Below are positions 9,444-17,804 of a DNA stretch of 64,000 nucleotides, piece after piece. The notes beneath the pieces were generated by a model. That model searched no databases, was not told where the DNA came from, and worked only from the letters and a program-made list of their open reading frames with translations. Source of the DNA: Candidatus Brocadia pituitae (GTDB lineage Bacteria > Planctomycetota > Brocadiia > Brocadiales > Brocadiaceae); contig AP021856.1 in NCBI GenBank assembly GCA_017347445.1, forward strand, positions 558,001 through 622,000, given 5' to 3'. The number at the start of each line of letters is the position of its first letter. The first letter of the stretch is position 1. The position numbers and the translations under genes are program-made.

Positions 9444-9596
9444 CTATTCTCCCTTTTGGCGCCTTTTCTGTTCTGTCCGCTTATCATGTTCAAATGCCTG
9501 CTTAAAGGTGATCCAGGTAAAGAACACGAGCAGGAGTATTAAACCGACGATGGGGATATTATCAGGTTTCGTTATAATTGCCCAGACGTTTTCCAT
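9444..9596 (-). CDS. 50-residue single-span membrane peptide in bc operon
   Basis: Starts at MENVWAIITKPDN with an AAAGAGA ribosome site 8-14 bases upstream. One hydrophobic helix (IPIVGLILLLVFFTWITF) is followed by a very charged tail ending EQKRRQKGE. It lies between cytochrome b and the FAD/FeS protein, 5 bases before the latter. Its form resembles small single-helix subunits that anchor soluble partners to bc or b6f complexes; a role as docking subunit for the flavoprotein is inference. The longer in-frame extension upstream runs through a dispersed palindrome and is unlikely to be translated. Confidence 0.7.
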   Translation of the reverse strand: MENVWAIITKPDNIPIVGLILLLVFFTWITFKQAFEHDKRTEQKRRQKGE

Positions 9597-9616
9597 GGTT
9601 GAATTCTCTTTGTAGC

Positions 9617-9633
9617 GCGACGAGGCTCGTCGC
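9617..9633. repeat. GCGACGAG-G-CTCGTCGC palindrome
   Basis: A 17-base perfect dyad lying between the cytochrome b N-half gene and the small membrane peptide gene. An identical copy is at 61010-61026, also preceded by T-G-T-A and followed by TCTA. It is a dispersed short palindrome (REP-like) and may act as an RNA hairpin between the cistrons. Confidence 0.6.
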
Positions 9634-9655
9634 TCTATATTCATAAGATACATCG

Positions 9656-10468
9656 TTATAACGGCCCGGAAATACCGCCATCCTTGCGGACACGCCAGAA
9701 GTGCACCATCATAAAGATGCTGATCATCAGAGGCAGTCCGATACAATGCCATACATACGCCCTTAACAAGGCATTTCCGCCTACGAGTGATCCACCCAGG
9801 AGTGCGAATCGGATGTCGTTGTGAGCCGTCATGCCCAGTTGCTCACCAAAAGGCCCTTCGTGTCCGAGGAGCGGTGCTGAACGCGCCATATTGGTACCAA
9901 CCGTTACCGCCCAGAAACCCAACTGATCCCAGGTAAGCAGATAGCCGGTGAAACTTAAAAGAAGGGTAAGCACCAACAGAACAACACCAACACACCAGTT
10001 AAATTCCCGTGGCGGCTTATAAGAACCCGTCGCAAATACACGGAACATGTGAAACCATACCGTTATGACCATCAGATGGGCGCTCCACCGATGCAGATTC
10101 CTTAAAATTGCACCGAAAGGCACCTGATATTCTAAATCTTTGATGTCCCAATAGGCATCGTGGACGGTAGGGCGGTAATAAAACATCAGCAACACGCCCG
10201 TAATGGTGAGTACCAGAAACAGGAAGAAGCTGATTCCACCCATGCACCAGGTATATTTTAACTGGGGCGCATGCCTCTTTACCTTTGCGGGATGCAGATG
10301 CATAAAGACGTTTGAAACAACCTTCAGCATCCGGTTCTTTGGCGTATCGGCAAAGGTATGCCTGAAGACAGACTTCCAGACCTGCGAATGAACCGTTACG
10401 TCCCTCAGCATCCTGAATAAACCTTTTTCTTTCAGCATATTTTTGTATTTTGTAAATAATTTTTCCAT
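9656..10468 (-). CDS. cytochrome b N-terminal half (b6/PetB-like), di-haem b subunit
   Basis: 270 residues with four main membrane helices. Haem b ligands are visible as two His pairs: LHRWSAHLM...WFHMF (13 residues between the ligands) and WHCIG...MVHFW (14 between), the b6-type spacing. [20 protein letters not shown] is the typical Qo/cd-loop segment. Works with the Rieske protein and the C-half (3956-4798) to oxidise quinol and move protons across the energised (in anammox, anammoxosome) membrane. The operon continues downstream with the 50-aa peptide and FAD/FeS protein. A weak AGG site precedes the ATG at 10468. Confidence 0.92.
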   Translation of the reverse strand: MEKLFTKYKNMLKEKGLFRMLRDVTVHSQVWKSVFRHTFADTPKNRMLKVVSNVFMHLHPAKVKRHAPQLKYTWCMGGISFFLFLVLTITGVLLMFYYRPTVHDAYWDIKDLEYQVPFGAILRNLHRWSAHLMVITVWFHMFRVFATGSYKPPREFNWCVGVVLLVLTLLLSFTGYLLTWDQLGFWAVTVGTNMARSAPLLGHEGPFGEQLGMTAHNDIRFALLGGSLVGGNALLRAYVWHCIGLPLMISIFMMVHFWRVRKDGGISGPL

Positions 10469-10592
10469 GAGCCTGTTAATCTTCCTGTAATTACTTAACC
10501 CGGGTAAGTTGGAACATGTCGCGCGACACTTGTGTCGTTGTCCTGTAAACTGAAGTTCGCTTTATACAAGGGGTCGTTGCTAGATTTTTTTG

Positions 10593-11099
10593 TTAAACCT
10601 TTAAGAATGCGCCTGGTTTGTCCCATTCTCCACGCTCTCCCCTGAATCTCAGTGCTTCGTCAACGACCATCTGTCCGTCCGCATCCAATGCGACCTTAAA
10701 TCTCTCGAGAGGTCTTGGTGCAGGCCCCTCAATATTAATTCCATCCGGGGTAAACCCACTCCCATGACAGGGGCATTTGAACTTGCCTTCCGCCGCTAAC
10801 CAGTTGGGGGTGCAACCGAGATGGGTACACTTTGCCTCGATTACATAAATCCTGTCTGTCTCTCTGACGATCCATATCCTAAACTGTTTCTTGAACCTTT
10901 CGCTCACCCCTACCGGGTATTGAGAGGGATAGCCTATCTTATATCTAGTTGGCGGTTCAATAATGGTTCTGGGGAAGAAGAACCGGGCAATGGCACTCAC
11001 GAAAGTAACCGTGAATATTCCAATGCAGGTCCACCCTGCAGCAAGCAAGATGCGCCGTCGATTTCTTGAAATACCTGTCTTTTTTATCGCCTCTATCAT
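10593..11099 (-). CDS. Rieske [2Fe-2S] iron-sulfur protein
   Basis: 168 residues. A twin-basic-like start (SRNRRRILLAAGW) is followed by one hydrophobic helix, as in membrane-anchored Rieske proteins exported folded. The cluster motifs are CTHLGC and CPCHGSG with the usual spacing, followed by a Pro loop (GPAPRPLERF). First gene of the bc operon on the minus strand, 124 bases before cytochrome b. It accepts an electron from quinol and passes it to a c-type cytochrome; no haem c gene is present in this operon. Confidence 0.93.
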   Translation of the reverse strand: MIEAIKKTGISRNRRRILLAAGWTCIGIFTVTFVSAIARFFFPRTIIEPPTRYKIGYPSQYPVGVSERFKKQFRIWIVRETDRIYVIEAKCTHLGCTPNWLAAEGKFKCPCHGSGFTPDGINIEGPAPRPLERFKVALDADGQMVVDEALRFRGERGEWDKPGAFLKV

Positions 11100-11280
11100 A
11101 GGGTCTACGAATTACGAATATAAGGTACGTGACGGCAGAGAATACGAAATTTTAAAGGAGATGAAGAAATAGCCAGATAGTATAATGATATATTGAATTT
11201 ATATCTGTTGCAACGAAAAATACCATAACATCTTAGCTTTTTGAAAAACTCCAATAATGGTGATGTTTGATTAACCATGC

Positions 11281-11350
11281 GGGAGCAAAGTATTTACTAA
11301 CATTGTCAGATATGAGGACATACTCAAACTGGCATATGCCTCGCCTCTAC
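11281..11350. repeat. diverged copy of GTAGGGGCGAAGCA-type dispersed repeat
   Basis: GGGAGCAAAGTATTTACTAA...AACTGGCATATGCCTCGCCTCTAC aligns along its length with 20903-20974 (GGGGCGAAGCATGTGCTAAA...AACTGGCAAATGCTTCTCCCCTAC). Both have complementary GGGGCGAAGCA/TGCTTC-CCCCTAC ends. Non-coding, about 70 bases. Confidence 0.5.
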
Positions 11351-11371
11351 TTTTCAAAAACTACATTATTA

Positions 11372-11503
11372 GTAACAATTTAGTTTTTTGAAAACATTTT
11401 GCATGAATGGCATTATTTATTGTAGGGGCAGGTTTAAAACCTGCCCCTACACGGCATGTAAAACATTGTTATTTTGGAAATTTTTCAAAAAACTAAACTG
11501 TTA
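11372..11503. repeat. palindromic element with 23-bp terminal inverted repeat
   Basis: The left end GTAACAATTTAGTTTTTTGA... pairs with the right end ...TCAAAAAACTAAACTGTTAC with one mismatch over 23 bases. A perfect inner hairpin, TGTAGGGGCAGGTTT/AAACCTGCCCCTACA, sits at 11421-11451. The whole 132 bases could fold into one long cruciform or RNA hairpin. Size and symmetry suggest a MITE or REP-type element. Confidence 0.6.
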
Positions 11504-11845
11504 CAAAAAAAGCTAAAGTCAGACAAGGACGATGGAAAGGTATGTAATGAAACCAAAGGACAATTACTCAAAAATGTAGAGAATGTTCTCATAACGGCAA
11601 TAGTTAAAGGCATATATTGAGGAACTTTGAAAAGATTTAAAGCTGTAAATCGAAAAATGGATATTAAGTTCATGAAAAGTTATAAAGTAACCCCTTAAGG
11701 GGGGCCAGTAACAATGCCCTTTTAGGGCTAATCAAGCCACCCGCTATGCGGGTGGTTACTGACTTTTACGAGGTAGATTTCCAAAAAACTTGTAGTGCCG
11801 ATCTTCCCTCTTGACGACTTCACGGTGGCATGAAAAAACATCCGC

Positions 11846-12069
11846 ATGTTTTTACGCGAAAAGACACAGACAAAAGACGGAAAAATCCATCGGTATTGGA
11901 GCGTAGGAGAAAACCGCCGGATCAGAGGTGGAAGAGTGGTATAGCGACAAGTGCTCTGACTGAAAGGACTCAAGGACAACCAACGGGCTGAGTGGGTTCG
12001 AACGATAGAGGCGGTCCGGGGTGAAATGCCCACGACAAGACACCTGTCATTATTTCCGGTGAGGATAAG
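11846..12069 (+). pseudogene. decayed N-terminus of an IS4/IS1634-type transposase
   Basis: Reading from ATG at 11846 gives MFLREKTQTKDGKIHRYWSV, then ENRRIRGGRVV-stop-RQVL-stop, then DNQRAEWVRTIEAV and a late LSLFP. This matches the N-terminal pattern of a widespread DDE transposase family (K-D-G-K-x-H-R-Y-W-S-x-V-E-N-R-R...GGRVVQRQVLYLGE). Two in-frame stops (TAG in place of the Q codon, TGA in place of Y) and loss of the catalytic part make it dead. A CCACCCGC/GCGGGTGG hairpin at 11737-11755 lies just upstream and may mark an old element end. Confidence 0.65.
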
Positions 12070-12104
12070 GCCAACATCTCTTTAAATAAATTTAAGGTCA
12101 TTAG

Positions 12105-12133
12105 TTGACTTTTTAACTAGAAATTGATATATA
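12105..12133 (+). promoter_or_regulatory. sigma-70-like promoter of the SNF2 helicase gene
   Basis: TTGACT (12105-12110) and TATATA (12128-12133) are separated by 17 bases. The start codon follows 63 bases after the -10 box. Confidence 0.45.
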
Positions 12134-12195
12134 TCTTGTATATTAAGTGTCTTTACAATGCATGATATTATCTCTTTTCCCAGGAGTATGAGCTT

Positions 12196-14934
12196 ATGAG
12201 TTATTCCTTCTTAAACTCCATCACACCCGAGTACATCAGATCAATGAGTAGCAAAGGAGTCTATAGCCGAGGCTTCTCCTATTATAAAAGTGGATGTGTT
12301 CGCCGCCTGAGATACGATGATGTAGTATTGACCGCAGAAGTTAACGGCAGCGAATCAGCACCATACAGTGTTTTCATCCTTGCCAATGAAAAAGAAATAT
12401 ACGAGATGGATTGCGAATGTTTGTATGCCTCGGATGGAGAAGTATGCAAGCACATTGTCGCTACGCTGTTAAAGTGGATTGAAAAGAGAATGGAAACGCA
12501 CGGTCAAAGACAGGTATCTCTGCGACAAAAAACGCTTTTTGACACGGACGATATTTTCCCAAAAATCCTTCCCTTTTCTTCTTACCAGTCCGGCCCTGCG
12601 GATATTTTAAGCGAAATCTTTTCTGACTTTGACCACTTCAATATCAAGGTGGATTTACTCAACGGCGGGCCACAACTCGAACTCAAGCTGGTTTCTCCTC
12701 ATGGCGGTGGCGAAACGGTACTCCACATCTCTGCAGAAAAAAGCCCGCATGTTTTTGAAAAATTAACGAGATTCCCCGCCAATACGGTAGAACTATCCGA
12801 AAAGGCAAGAAAGGTCAAGCTATATAAAAGCCCGCTCGTGCCCTATCTCCATGCTGATATAAACCCGGAAGGACACATAGAGTTATCACCTGTCCTGAAA
12901 CCAAAGGGTTCCGGCAAAAAAGAGGAACAGGCCGTCCGGTGGGAGCAATTGGAGGGGAACAGAATCAGTGAACAGTGGGTGTGGCAGAACAATTCCTACA
13001 GACCCATCGAGTCCATTCCTTACCATCTGCAACCCTATTTCAATAAACAAAAACCGCTGGTGTATAAAGAAAAGGCTGCAATTGATTTCCTCAGGCACGA
13101 TCTCGACCCATTACTCAATGACGCTTCCTTTAAACCTTCTGAAAAATTACAATGCGTAGAGGTTCACGACAGCCCGGACGTTTCCCATGTGCAGGTGGAG
13201 TCTTGCGACAATGACTGGTTGTGGCTTGACCCTACTTACACCGTGGGGCGGCACACCGTCACTCTTTCTGAAATCTTATCATGTCTTGATAAAGACCATT
13301 GCATAAGAAAGGACACGGCCTATATAGAAATTCCCAAAGACATCATGGACATCTGGCAGCGTGGCAGCGGTATTATTGAAAATGGCCGGATCAAGATGCC
13401 CAAACTAGGATACCTGCGCACCCGCGCCGAATGCGGCAAGAAAGCAAAGGTAACCGCATGTACCGAGACGCAGAAATTTCTGGCGAACTTTGACCGCATC
13501 ACCCCGCCACAACCGGCGCCAGCCGTTACATCATACAAGGGGGAGTTGCGCACCTATCAGCAATCCGGATATGACTGGCTCTGGTTCCTGCATACGAACG
13601 GTTTTAACGGCATTCTGGCAGATGAGATGGGGTTGGGGAAGACACATCAGGCAATGGTGGTAATCCTCTCTGCCTTGCAAAGCGAGCCGAACATGTCTAA
13701 CCTGGTTATCTGCCCCACCTCTGTGCTTGACCACTGGAAATCTAAATTTCAGACCTATGCACCAGAATTAAAGATCGCCCTGTTTTATGGAAAAGAAAGA
13801 AATACCCTCCTTTCAGGCAACCTTCCTGCAGTTGTACTCACCACCTACAGCATCCTTTCCCGCGATATGGAAGTTCTTAGCAAGATTGTATGGAACTACG
13901 TCGTACTGGACGAGGCGCAAAAGATCAAGAACCATAACACCCAGATGTGCAAGGCAACCAAGTTCCTTAACGCAAAACGCCGCCTGGCGCTGACAGGCAC
14001 CCCCATTGAAAACCGGCTGACGGAATTGTGGTCGATCTTTGATTTCCTTATGCCGGGTTACCTGGGAAGCATAGATGACTTCAGAAAGAGATATGAGAAC
14101 CCGATTACGAAATATCAGGATCATGAAAAGCGTGAGGTATTAAAGAAGATCATCCACCCCTTCAAATTACGGCGGCTCAAGAAGGACGTTCTCACAGAAC
14201 TCCCGCCAAAGACAGAAGAGAAGCGGTATTGTACGCTAGCACCAGCACAAGTTGTTATGTACAAAGACATCGTGAGCGAGCGGGGCAGCAAGCTTATTGC
14301 GAAGCTCAAAGATGAAAGCCAGCCGGTGGAGTACATCCACATCTTTGCCTTGCTCACCAAATTGAAACGGCTCTGCGACCATCCCAAATTAGTGCTGAAC
14401 GGAACCACTCCCAAAGGGGCCACATCGGGCAAATTCGAGCTTTTCAAGGAGATCATGGAAGAGACGCTGGAGTCAGGCGAAAAGGCCGTCGTGTTCTCGC
14501 AATATCTGGAGATGCTGGATATCATCGGAGACTGGCTGGAAGGTATAAACGTCAAATATGAATCTTTGCGTGGCAGCACTATGAATCGGGGCAAGGTTGT
14601 TGAGAGATTTCAAAATGATCCCGACTGCAATGTCTTCTTGGGAAGCCTTATGGCAGGCGGTTTAGGCATCGACCTAACCTCCGCCTCTGTGGTCATTCAC
14701 TACGACCGCTGGTGGAACGCTGCCCGGGAAGACCAGGCCACCGACCGCGTTCACCGCATCGGCCAGACCCGTGGTGTGCAGGTATTCAAGCTCATCACCA
14801 AAGGCACATTGGAAGAAAAGATCGACTCCATGATCACCACTAAGGCTGCACTCATGAACTCCGTAGTTGAGTCGGACGATGCCGTGTTCAAGTCATTTTC
14901 AAGGAAGGAATTGATAGAGTTGTTGACGTTTTGA
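12196..14934 (+). CDS. SNF2/SWI2-family helicase with N-terminal SWIM zinc finger
   Basis: 912 residues. A SWIM-type zinc motif lies at about residues 74-95 (CECLY...VCKHIVATLL), then a ~350-residue linker, then the Snf2 motor: Walker A DEMGLGKTHQ, motif II VLDEAQKIKN, motif III ALTGTPIENRLTELWS, and C-lobe motifs SLMAGGLGIDL and ATDRVHRIGQTRGVQVF. All motor motifs are intact. Such bacterial RapA/HepA-like ATPases move along DNA or strip proteins from it; many lie in defence regions. A restriction-modification pair follows, and a 73-bp near copy of its 3' portion (14728-14800) recurs at 17537-17609. Confidence 0.9.
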   Translation: MSYSFLNSITPEYIRSMSSKGVYSRGFSYYKSGCVRRLRYDDVVLTAEVNGSESAPYSVFILANEKEIYEMDCECLYASDGEVCKHIVATLLKWIEKRMETHGQRQVSLRQKTLFDTDDIFPKILPFSSYQSGPADILSEIFSDFDHFNIKVDLLNGGPQLELKLVSPHGGGETVLHISAEKSPHVFEKLTRFPANTVELSEKARKVKLYKSPLVPYLHADINPEGHIELSPVLKPKGSGKKEEQAVRWEQLEGNRISEQWVWQNNSYRPIESIPYHLQPYFNKQKPLVYKEKAAIDFLRHDLDPLLNDASFKPSEKLQCVEVHDSPDVSHVQVESCDNDWLWLDPTYTVGRHTVTLSEILSCLDKDHCIRKDTAYIEIPKDIMDIWQRGSGIIENGRIKMPKLGYLRTRAECGKKAKVTACTETQKFLANFDRITPPQPAPAVTSYKGELRTYQQSGYDWLWFLHTNGFNGILADEMGLGKTHQAMVVILSALQSEPNMSNLVICPTSVLDHWKSKFQTYAPELKIALFYGKERNTLLSGNLPAVVLTTYSILSRDMEVLSKIVWNYVVLDEAQKIKNHNTQMCKATKFLNAKRRLALTGTPIENRLTELWSIFDFLMPGYLGSIDDFRKRYENPITKYQDHEKREVLKKIIHPFKLRRLKKDVLTELPPKTEEKRYCTLAPAQVVMYKDIVSERGSKLIAKLKDESQPVEYIHIFALLTKLKRLCDHPKLVLNGTTPKGATSGKFELFKEIMEETLESGEKAVVFSQYLEMLDIIGDWLEGINVKYESLRGSTMNRGKVVERFQNDPDCNVFLGSLMAGGLGIDLTSASVVIHYDRWWNAAREDQATDRVHRIGQTRGVQVFKLITKGTLEEKIDSMITTKAALMNSVVESDDAVFKSFSRKELIELLTF

Positions 14935-15110
14935 AATTAGGAGGTTATCGATTTTATTGTTGTATGAATAAGAAATCTTGATAGTAACAGAATTTTTCTT
15001 GCATTTTGTGTTTATTACTGAATAATCTCGTGTAGATATTAATTGTTCAATATTAACCCATCTCAACGCTTCAACCATTACGAGTTATTTAAAAGGTCAA
15101 AATAATATAG

Positions 15111-15992
15111 ATGCGAGAGATAAAAGCCGATATACGAGTTGGTGATTGCTTAGAAGTACTTAAAGCATTTGCTGACAATACATTTGATTTAATTGTTACC
15201 TCCCCCCCTTACGCCGATAGCCGTTCCAAGGCTTACGGCGGCATAAAGCCCGATGACTATGTTGCATGGTTTTTACCGCGCTCATTAGAGTTTTTTCGTG
15301 TTCTAAAGCCAACAGGAACATTTATTTTAAATATCAAGGAAAAGGTTGTTAATGGCGAACGACACACCTATGTCCTCGAACTAATTCTTTCGCTGCGCAA
15401 GCAAGGATGGCTTTGGACAGAAGAATTCATCTGGCATAAAAAAAATTGTTATCCCGGTAAATGGCCTAATCGTTTTCGTGATGCTTGGGAACGATGTTTA
15501 CAGTTCAACAAATCAAGTAAATTTAGGATGTTTCAAGAGGCGGTAAGGGTACCTATGGGAGACTGGGCAACTACACGTCTAAAGTGCCTTGGGAAAAACG
15601 ATGTAATCCGATTTAACTCACAGGCAGGTAGCGGATTTGGGAAAAATATTGCCAATTGGTTGAACAGGGAACTAGCTTATCCTACAAACGTAATTCATCT
15701 TGCAACAGAAACAGGAAATAAAAATCATAGTGCAACGTTTCCAAAGTCTTTACCAGAATGGTTTATAAAATTGTTTACTCAAGAAGATGATTGGGTTCTA
15801 GACCCTTTTTTGGGTTCTGGTACAACGTGCGAAGTTGCGCAAGAAATGGGACGAAATTCAGTGGGAATAGATATTAGGCCAGAATATCACCATATGGCTA
15901 AATCAAAAATCAAAGAGGTAGAAAGGCTCCTTTTTGAAGAAAGCGCCAGTTATGGGAAACATAACAGAAAAAGAAATAACAAATTACATTGA
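15111..15992 (+). CDS. type II DNA methyltransferase (N4-C/N6-A, TSPPY class)
   Basis: 293 residues. Catalytic motif IV TSPPYADSR at about residue 30 and SAM-binding motif I DPFLGSGTT at about residue 227. The order catalytic-then-SAM with the recognition region between them is the beta-like arrangement of amino-methyltransferases. It overlaps the restriction endonuclease gene by 41 bases and protects host DNA from it. Specificity is not readable, though PmeII-type partners suggest a short asymmetric site. Confidence 0.88.
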   Translation: MREIKADIRVGDCLEVLKAFADNTFDLIVTSPPYADSRSKAYGGIKPDDYVAWFLPRSLEFFRVLKPTGTFILNIKEKVVNGERHTYVLELILSLRKQGWLWTEEFIWHKKNCYPGKWPNRFRDAWERCLQFNKSSKFRMFQEAVRVPMGDWATTRLKCLGKNDVIRFNSQAGSGFGKNIANWLNRELAYPTNVIHLATETGNKNHSATFPKSLPEWFIKLFTQEDDWVLDPFLGSGTTCEVAQEMGRNSVGIDIRPEYHHMAKSKIKEVERLLFEESASYGKHNRKRNNKLH

Positions 15993-16716
15993 AAAAAACA
16001 TTGAAAGTTTTCACCAAAGGAGGCTTGAGAGTCTAAGCAAATTAAAATTAAAGGTAGTTTTAAAACGCAAGAATCCGTATTTGTACAAGGCTAAAAATAT
16101 TACTACTGCCGGAGAACTGGTAAAGGGACTGCTTGATGCGCACCTGTCGTCACAAGAAGAAGGAATTTTTGGTGACTTTCTCGAGGGGTTGGCTGTTTTT
16201 ATTAATGGTAAGATATATGGTGGTCATAAATCATCAAGTGAGGGTATAGATTTAGAATTTGAAAAGGATTCAATCGTTTATATTGTCTCAATTAAATCTG
16301 GACCAAACTGGGGTAATAGTGGGCAAATTAAGAAAATGATAGATAATTTCAAGAAAGCCAAACAAAGACGAAGATCATACGCTTCCAAAACCAATATTAT
16401 CGCTGTAAATGGTTGTTGTTATGGAAAACTCAAAAAAGAAGATAAAGGCGAATACCTGAAAAAATGTGGACAAAGCTTTTGGAGTTTTATATCAGGAAAA
16501 GAAGGGCTTTACACGGAGATAATCGAACCACTTGGTCATAAAGCGAAGGAAAAAAATGAAGAATTTTTGGTTGAATATGCAAAGGTCGCCAATAAATTTA
16601 CCAAGCAATTCATGGATGAATTTTGCAGCACAGACGGTAGCAGGATAATGTGGGATAAAATTGTTAAATTAAATTCTGGCATAACATCCTTCAAAAATTG
16701 TAATAAAAACGCGTAA
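15952..16716 (+). CDS. PmeII-family type II restriction endonuclease
   Basis: About 254 residues from ATG at 15952 (a TTG at 15934 is also in frame). Family signatures visible: KRKNPYLYKAKNITTA, the block FGDFLEGLAVF, and the likely PD-(D/E)xK core EGIDLEFE...YIVSIKSGPNWGN, where the acidic pair and the S-I-K lysine fit metal-dependent cleavage. The C-terminal part has NGCCYG and IIEPLGHKAKEKNEEF. Translated in overlap with the methyltransferase, forming a complete R-M pair. Frame intact, so probably active. Confidence 0.82.
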   Translation: MGNITEKEITNYIEKNIESFHQRRLESLSKLKLKVVLKRKNPYLYKAKNITTAGELVKGLLDAHLSSQEEGIFGDFLEGLAVFINGKIYGGHKSSSEGIDLEFEKDSIVYIVSIKSGPNWGNSGQIKKMIDNFKKAKQRRRSYASKTNIIAVNGCCYGKLKKEDKGEYLKKCGQSFWSFISGKEGLYTEIIEPLGHKAKEKNEEFLVEYAKVANKFTKQFMDEFCSTDGSRIMWDKIVKLNSGITSFKNCNKNA

Positions 16717-16723
16717 AGTCGAT

Positions 16724-17450
16724 ATGCAGAAGCTTGTTCATATTACTCAGCCCACGGCAGCACAAGATTTTACGTCTAAAGTCTGTGGCCTTTATTCGAC
16801 TATTCTCACCGACTCTCCCTGGCGTTTCGAAAACCGTACCGGGAAGATGACGCCAGAATACCAGAGACTTCTTCGCTATCCGACAATGACCATCGAAAAG
16901 ATTCGTGAAATTCCGGTATCTCAGGTTGCCGCAGCGAACTCGCACCTTTATCTCAGGGTTCCAAACGCCTTGCTTGCCGAAGGCCTTGAAGTTATGAAAC
17001 GTTGGGGTTTCATCTATAAAACCAACATCGTCTGGTATAAGATCAGAAAGGATGGATGTCCTGACGGCCGGGGGGGTTGGATTCTATTTTCGAAATGTTA
17101 CAAAACTCGTCCTGTTTGGCTTTCGTGGACACATGAGAACGCTTCAACCGGGGTGTACTCAGGTAAACATCATCTCATCCCAGAAGAGGGAGCATTCACG
17201 AAAACCAAACCAGATCTACGATGTTATCGAAAACTGCTCGCCTGGTCCTTACCTGGAGTTGTTCGCCAGATTCAGGAGAAAGGGATGGGATCAGTGGGGA
17301 AATGAAGATGTGGAGGAAAACAGTTCAAATGGAGTTGCCCAAAGAAAAGGCCAGATTGCTACCCCGATGAGATTGTTCGAACGATCTGTTCAATATGGAG
17401 CTAACAAGACATCAAAAAAATTCCCTGCTAAAAAACGTAAATTAGTTTAA
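16724..17450 (+). pseudogene. MT-A70-family adenine methyltransferase, frameshifted at a G7 run
   Basis: The first frame (16724-about 17076) has ILTDSPWRFENRTG (the DPPW motif with Ser for the first Pro), then the YPTMTIEKI and NIVWYKIRKDG segments. The frame then shifts; the second frame continues VGFYFRNVTKLVLFGFRG, the ARTL-like loop, KREHSRKPNQ and CSPGPYLELFAR typical of MT-A70. The junction is seven G residues at 17070-17076; six would restore one 241-residue protein. The gene follows the R-M pair after 7 bases and may be an additional N6-adenine methylase. Either dead, phase-variable, or a homopolymer sequencing error. Confidence 0.8.
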
Positions 17451-17506
17451 GCGAAAAGACCTTACACTGAATTTGCTTAGAAAATGTTATAATATCGCAT
17501 GCCACA

Positions 17507-17528
17507 AAAGGTGTTAACATTTTCTAAC
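17507..17528. other. GGTGTTA/TAACACC hairpin
   Basis: A 7-bp perfect dyad with an 8-base loop (ACATTTTC), 57 bases after the MT-A70 stop and just before the SNF2 fragment. No T-run follows, so it is a weak terminator candidate or a junction of the inserted block. Confidence 0.3.
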
Positions 17529-17533
17529 ACCAT

Positions 17534-17710
17534 ATGGAAGACCATGCCACCGACCGCGTTCACCGCATCGGTCAGACCCGTGGCGTTCAGGTATTCAAAC
17601 TCATTACCAGAGAGACTGAGTTTCTCAGCCATTACACCTCCAAACAGGGGTTTGGGAGCAAGCAATGGAGAGATATTTTTCAGAAAACCAAATTGTTGCG
17701 AAAATTTTAA
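17534..17710 (+). pseudogene. fragment of a SNF2 helicase gene (duplicated 3' region)
   Basis: A 58-codon frame reads MEDHATDRVHRIGQTRGVQV and FKLIT before leaving the homology. Bases 17537-17609 match 14728-14800 of the intact helicase at all but about six positions. After that the sequence is unrelated. It is a broken second copy of the helicase end; the R-M and MT-A70 genes lie between the two copies. Confidence 0.75.
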
Positions 17711-17804
17711 TTTATCAGACTATCCCTCTTGATAGCATCACTATTACTATATCTATGCTAACCATACGAACACAATCCAGGTGAACGAGGAGGAGGTTTT
17801 TATC

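Noticed and set aside
9597-9752. Extension of the 50-aa membrane peptide to 102 residues
   Set aside because: The extension runs through a dispersed palindrome and the end of cytochrome b; the internal ATG has a ribosome site.
11728-12033. A 101-codon minus-strand frame upstream of the SNF2 gene
   Set aside because: It is antisense to the decayed transposase, whose sense reading matches a known transposase pattern.
12196-17450. SNF2 helicase plus methyltransferases as a DISARM or BREX system
   Set aside because: No DrmA/DrmB, PLD, PglZ or BrxC-type proteins are present; the parts fit a plain type II R-M pair next to a helicase.
17781-17804. GTG at 17781 as start of the Ste24-like protease
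   Set aside because: A strong GGAGGAGG ribosome site lies between it and the ATG at 17805, which fits the ATG.
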